This document shows, piece by piece, positions 63,766-64,000 of a stretch of DNA of 64,000 nucleotides. The notes under the pieces were generated by a model, which was not told the origin of the DNA, did no database searches, and saw only the letters and a list, made by a program, of their open reading frames with translations. Within the stretch, counting starts at the first letter, position 1. Each line of letters begins with the position of its first letter. This DNA comes from Basidiobolus meristosporus CBS 931.73 (taxonomy: Eukaryota > Basidiobolomycota > Basidiobolomycetes > Basidiobolales > Basidiobolaceae), in assembly GCA_002104905.1 (NCBI GenBank), contig MCFE01000004.1, forward strand, positions 216,067-280,066. Reading direction: 5' to 3'. The position numbers and the translations under genes are program-made.

Positions 63766-64000
63766 TTAGGGTTAGGGTTAGGGTTAGGGTTAGGGTTAGG
63801 GTTAGGGTTAGGGTTAGGGTTAGGGTTAGGGTTAGGGTTAGGGTTAGGGTTAGGGTTAGGGTTAGGGTTAGGGTTAGGGTTAGGGTTAGGGTTAGGGTTA
63901 GGGTTAGGGTTAGGGTTAGGGTTAGGGTTAGGGTTAGGGTTAGGGTTAGGGTTAGGGTTAGGGTTAGGGTTAGGGTTAGGGTTAGGGTTAGGGTTAGGGT
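63766..64000 (+). repeat. telomere repeat (TTAGGG)n
   Basis: 235 bp of uninterrupted ttaggg, 39 units, G-rich strand 5' to 3' toward the right edge, as expected at a right chromosome end. No variant units are seen. Confidence 0.98.

Overview
The window is the end of a fungal chromosome. The right edge is a (TTAGGG)n telomere from about 63766 to 64000. Fungal identity rests on a myosin-motor chitin synthase with a DEK_C tail, a dilysine p24 protein, short introns (mostly 45-120 nt) and genes for Ski8, Rlp24, Pam18, Rsm10 and Mrm1. An O-GlcNAc transferase, a possible augmin subunit, a mitochondrial ClpX with an intact IGF loop and a TTAGGG telomere would fit a filamentous or early-diverging (non-yeast) fungus. 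That lineage placement is inference. I found no rRNA, tRNA or CRISPR array.

1-30000 is a dense housekeeping region. In order it holds: a small unknown protein; a mitochondrial Holliday-junction resolvase (Cce1/Ydc2 type) with a SAP domain; an omega-like glutathione transferase; ribosomal protein uL5 (RPL11); a possible HAUS7; dolichyldiphosphatase; Ski8/WDR61 (minus); beta-tubulin with altered drug-site residues; mitochondrial ClpX; GTP cyclohydrolase II; Tim14/Pam18 (minus); Rlp24; Nfs1 (minus); proteasomal Rpt5; a small secreted-looking repeat peptide (minus); Mrm1 (minus); Erv25-like p24; mitochondrial uS10m (minus); and a double-KH protein (minus). Mitochondrial functions are frequent (Cce1, ClpX, Pam18, Nfs1, Mrm1, Rsm10), but gene order shows no operon-like logic.

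30000-53000 has larger genes and wider spacers: a 1697-residue intronless O-GlcNAc transferase (minus), a 3.2 kb gene-free stretch, a Dph6-like ATP pyrophosphatase (minus), a DUF202 membrane protein (minus), the 1861-residue chitin synthase, an FBXO31-like F-box protein and a possible anillin-type C2/PH protein.

53000-64000 is subtelomere. It is gene-poor, with one glycosyltransferase-like gene, degenerate repeats and then nested retroelement 3' ends. Two 2001-bp-spaced copies of a non-LTR-type reverse transcriptase element lie head to tail on the minus strand. Each element 3' end abuts a G-run that grows out of a TTAGGG repeat and carries a small conserved hairpin. Very short fragments of two families sit directly inside the telomere. 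The orientation is what one expects if element RNA were reverse-transcribed from the chromosome's own G-rich 3' end, so this looks like a telomere-attaching retroelement system. One copy is interrupted by a 349-bp solo-LTR-like insertion with a 5-bp target duplication.

Exon structures were joined by hand from reading-frame continuity and GT-AG (one GC-AG) signals. Most total to whole codons and to family-typical protein lengths.
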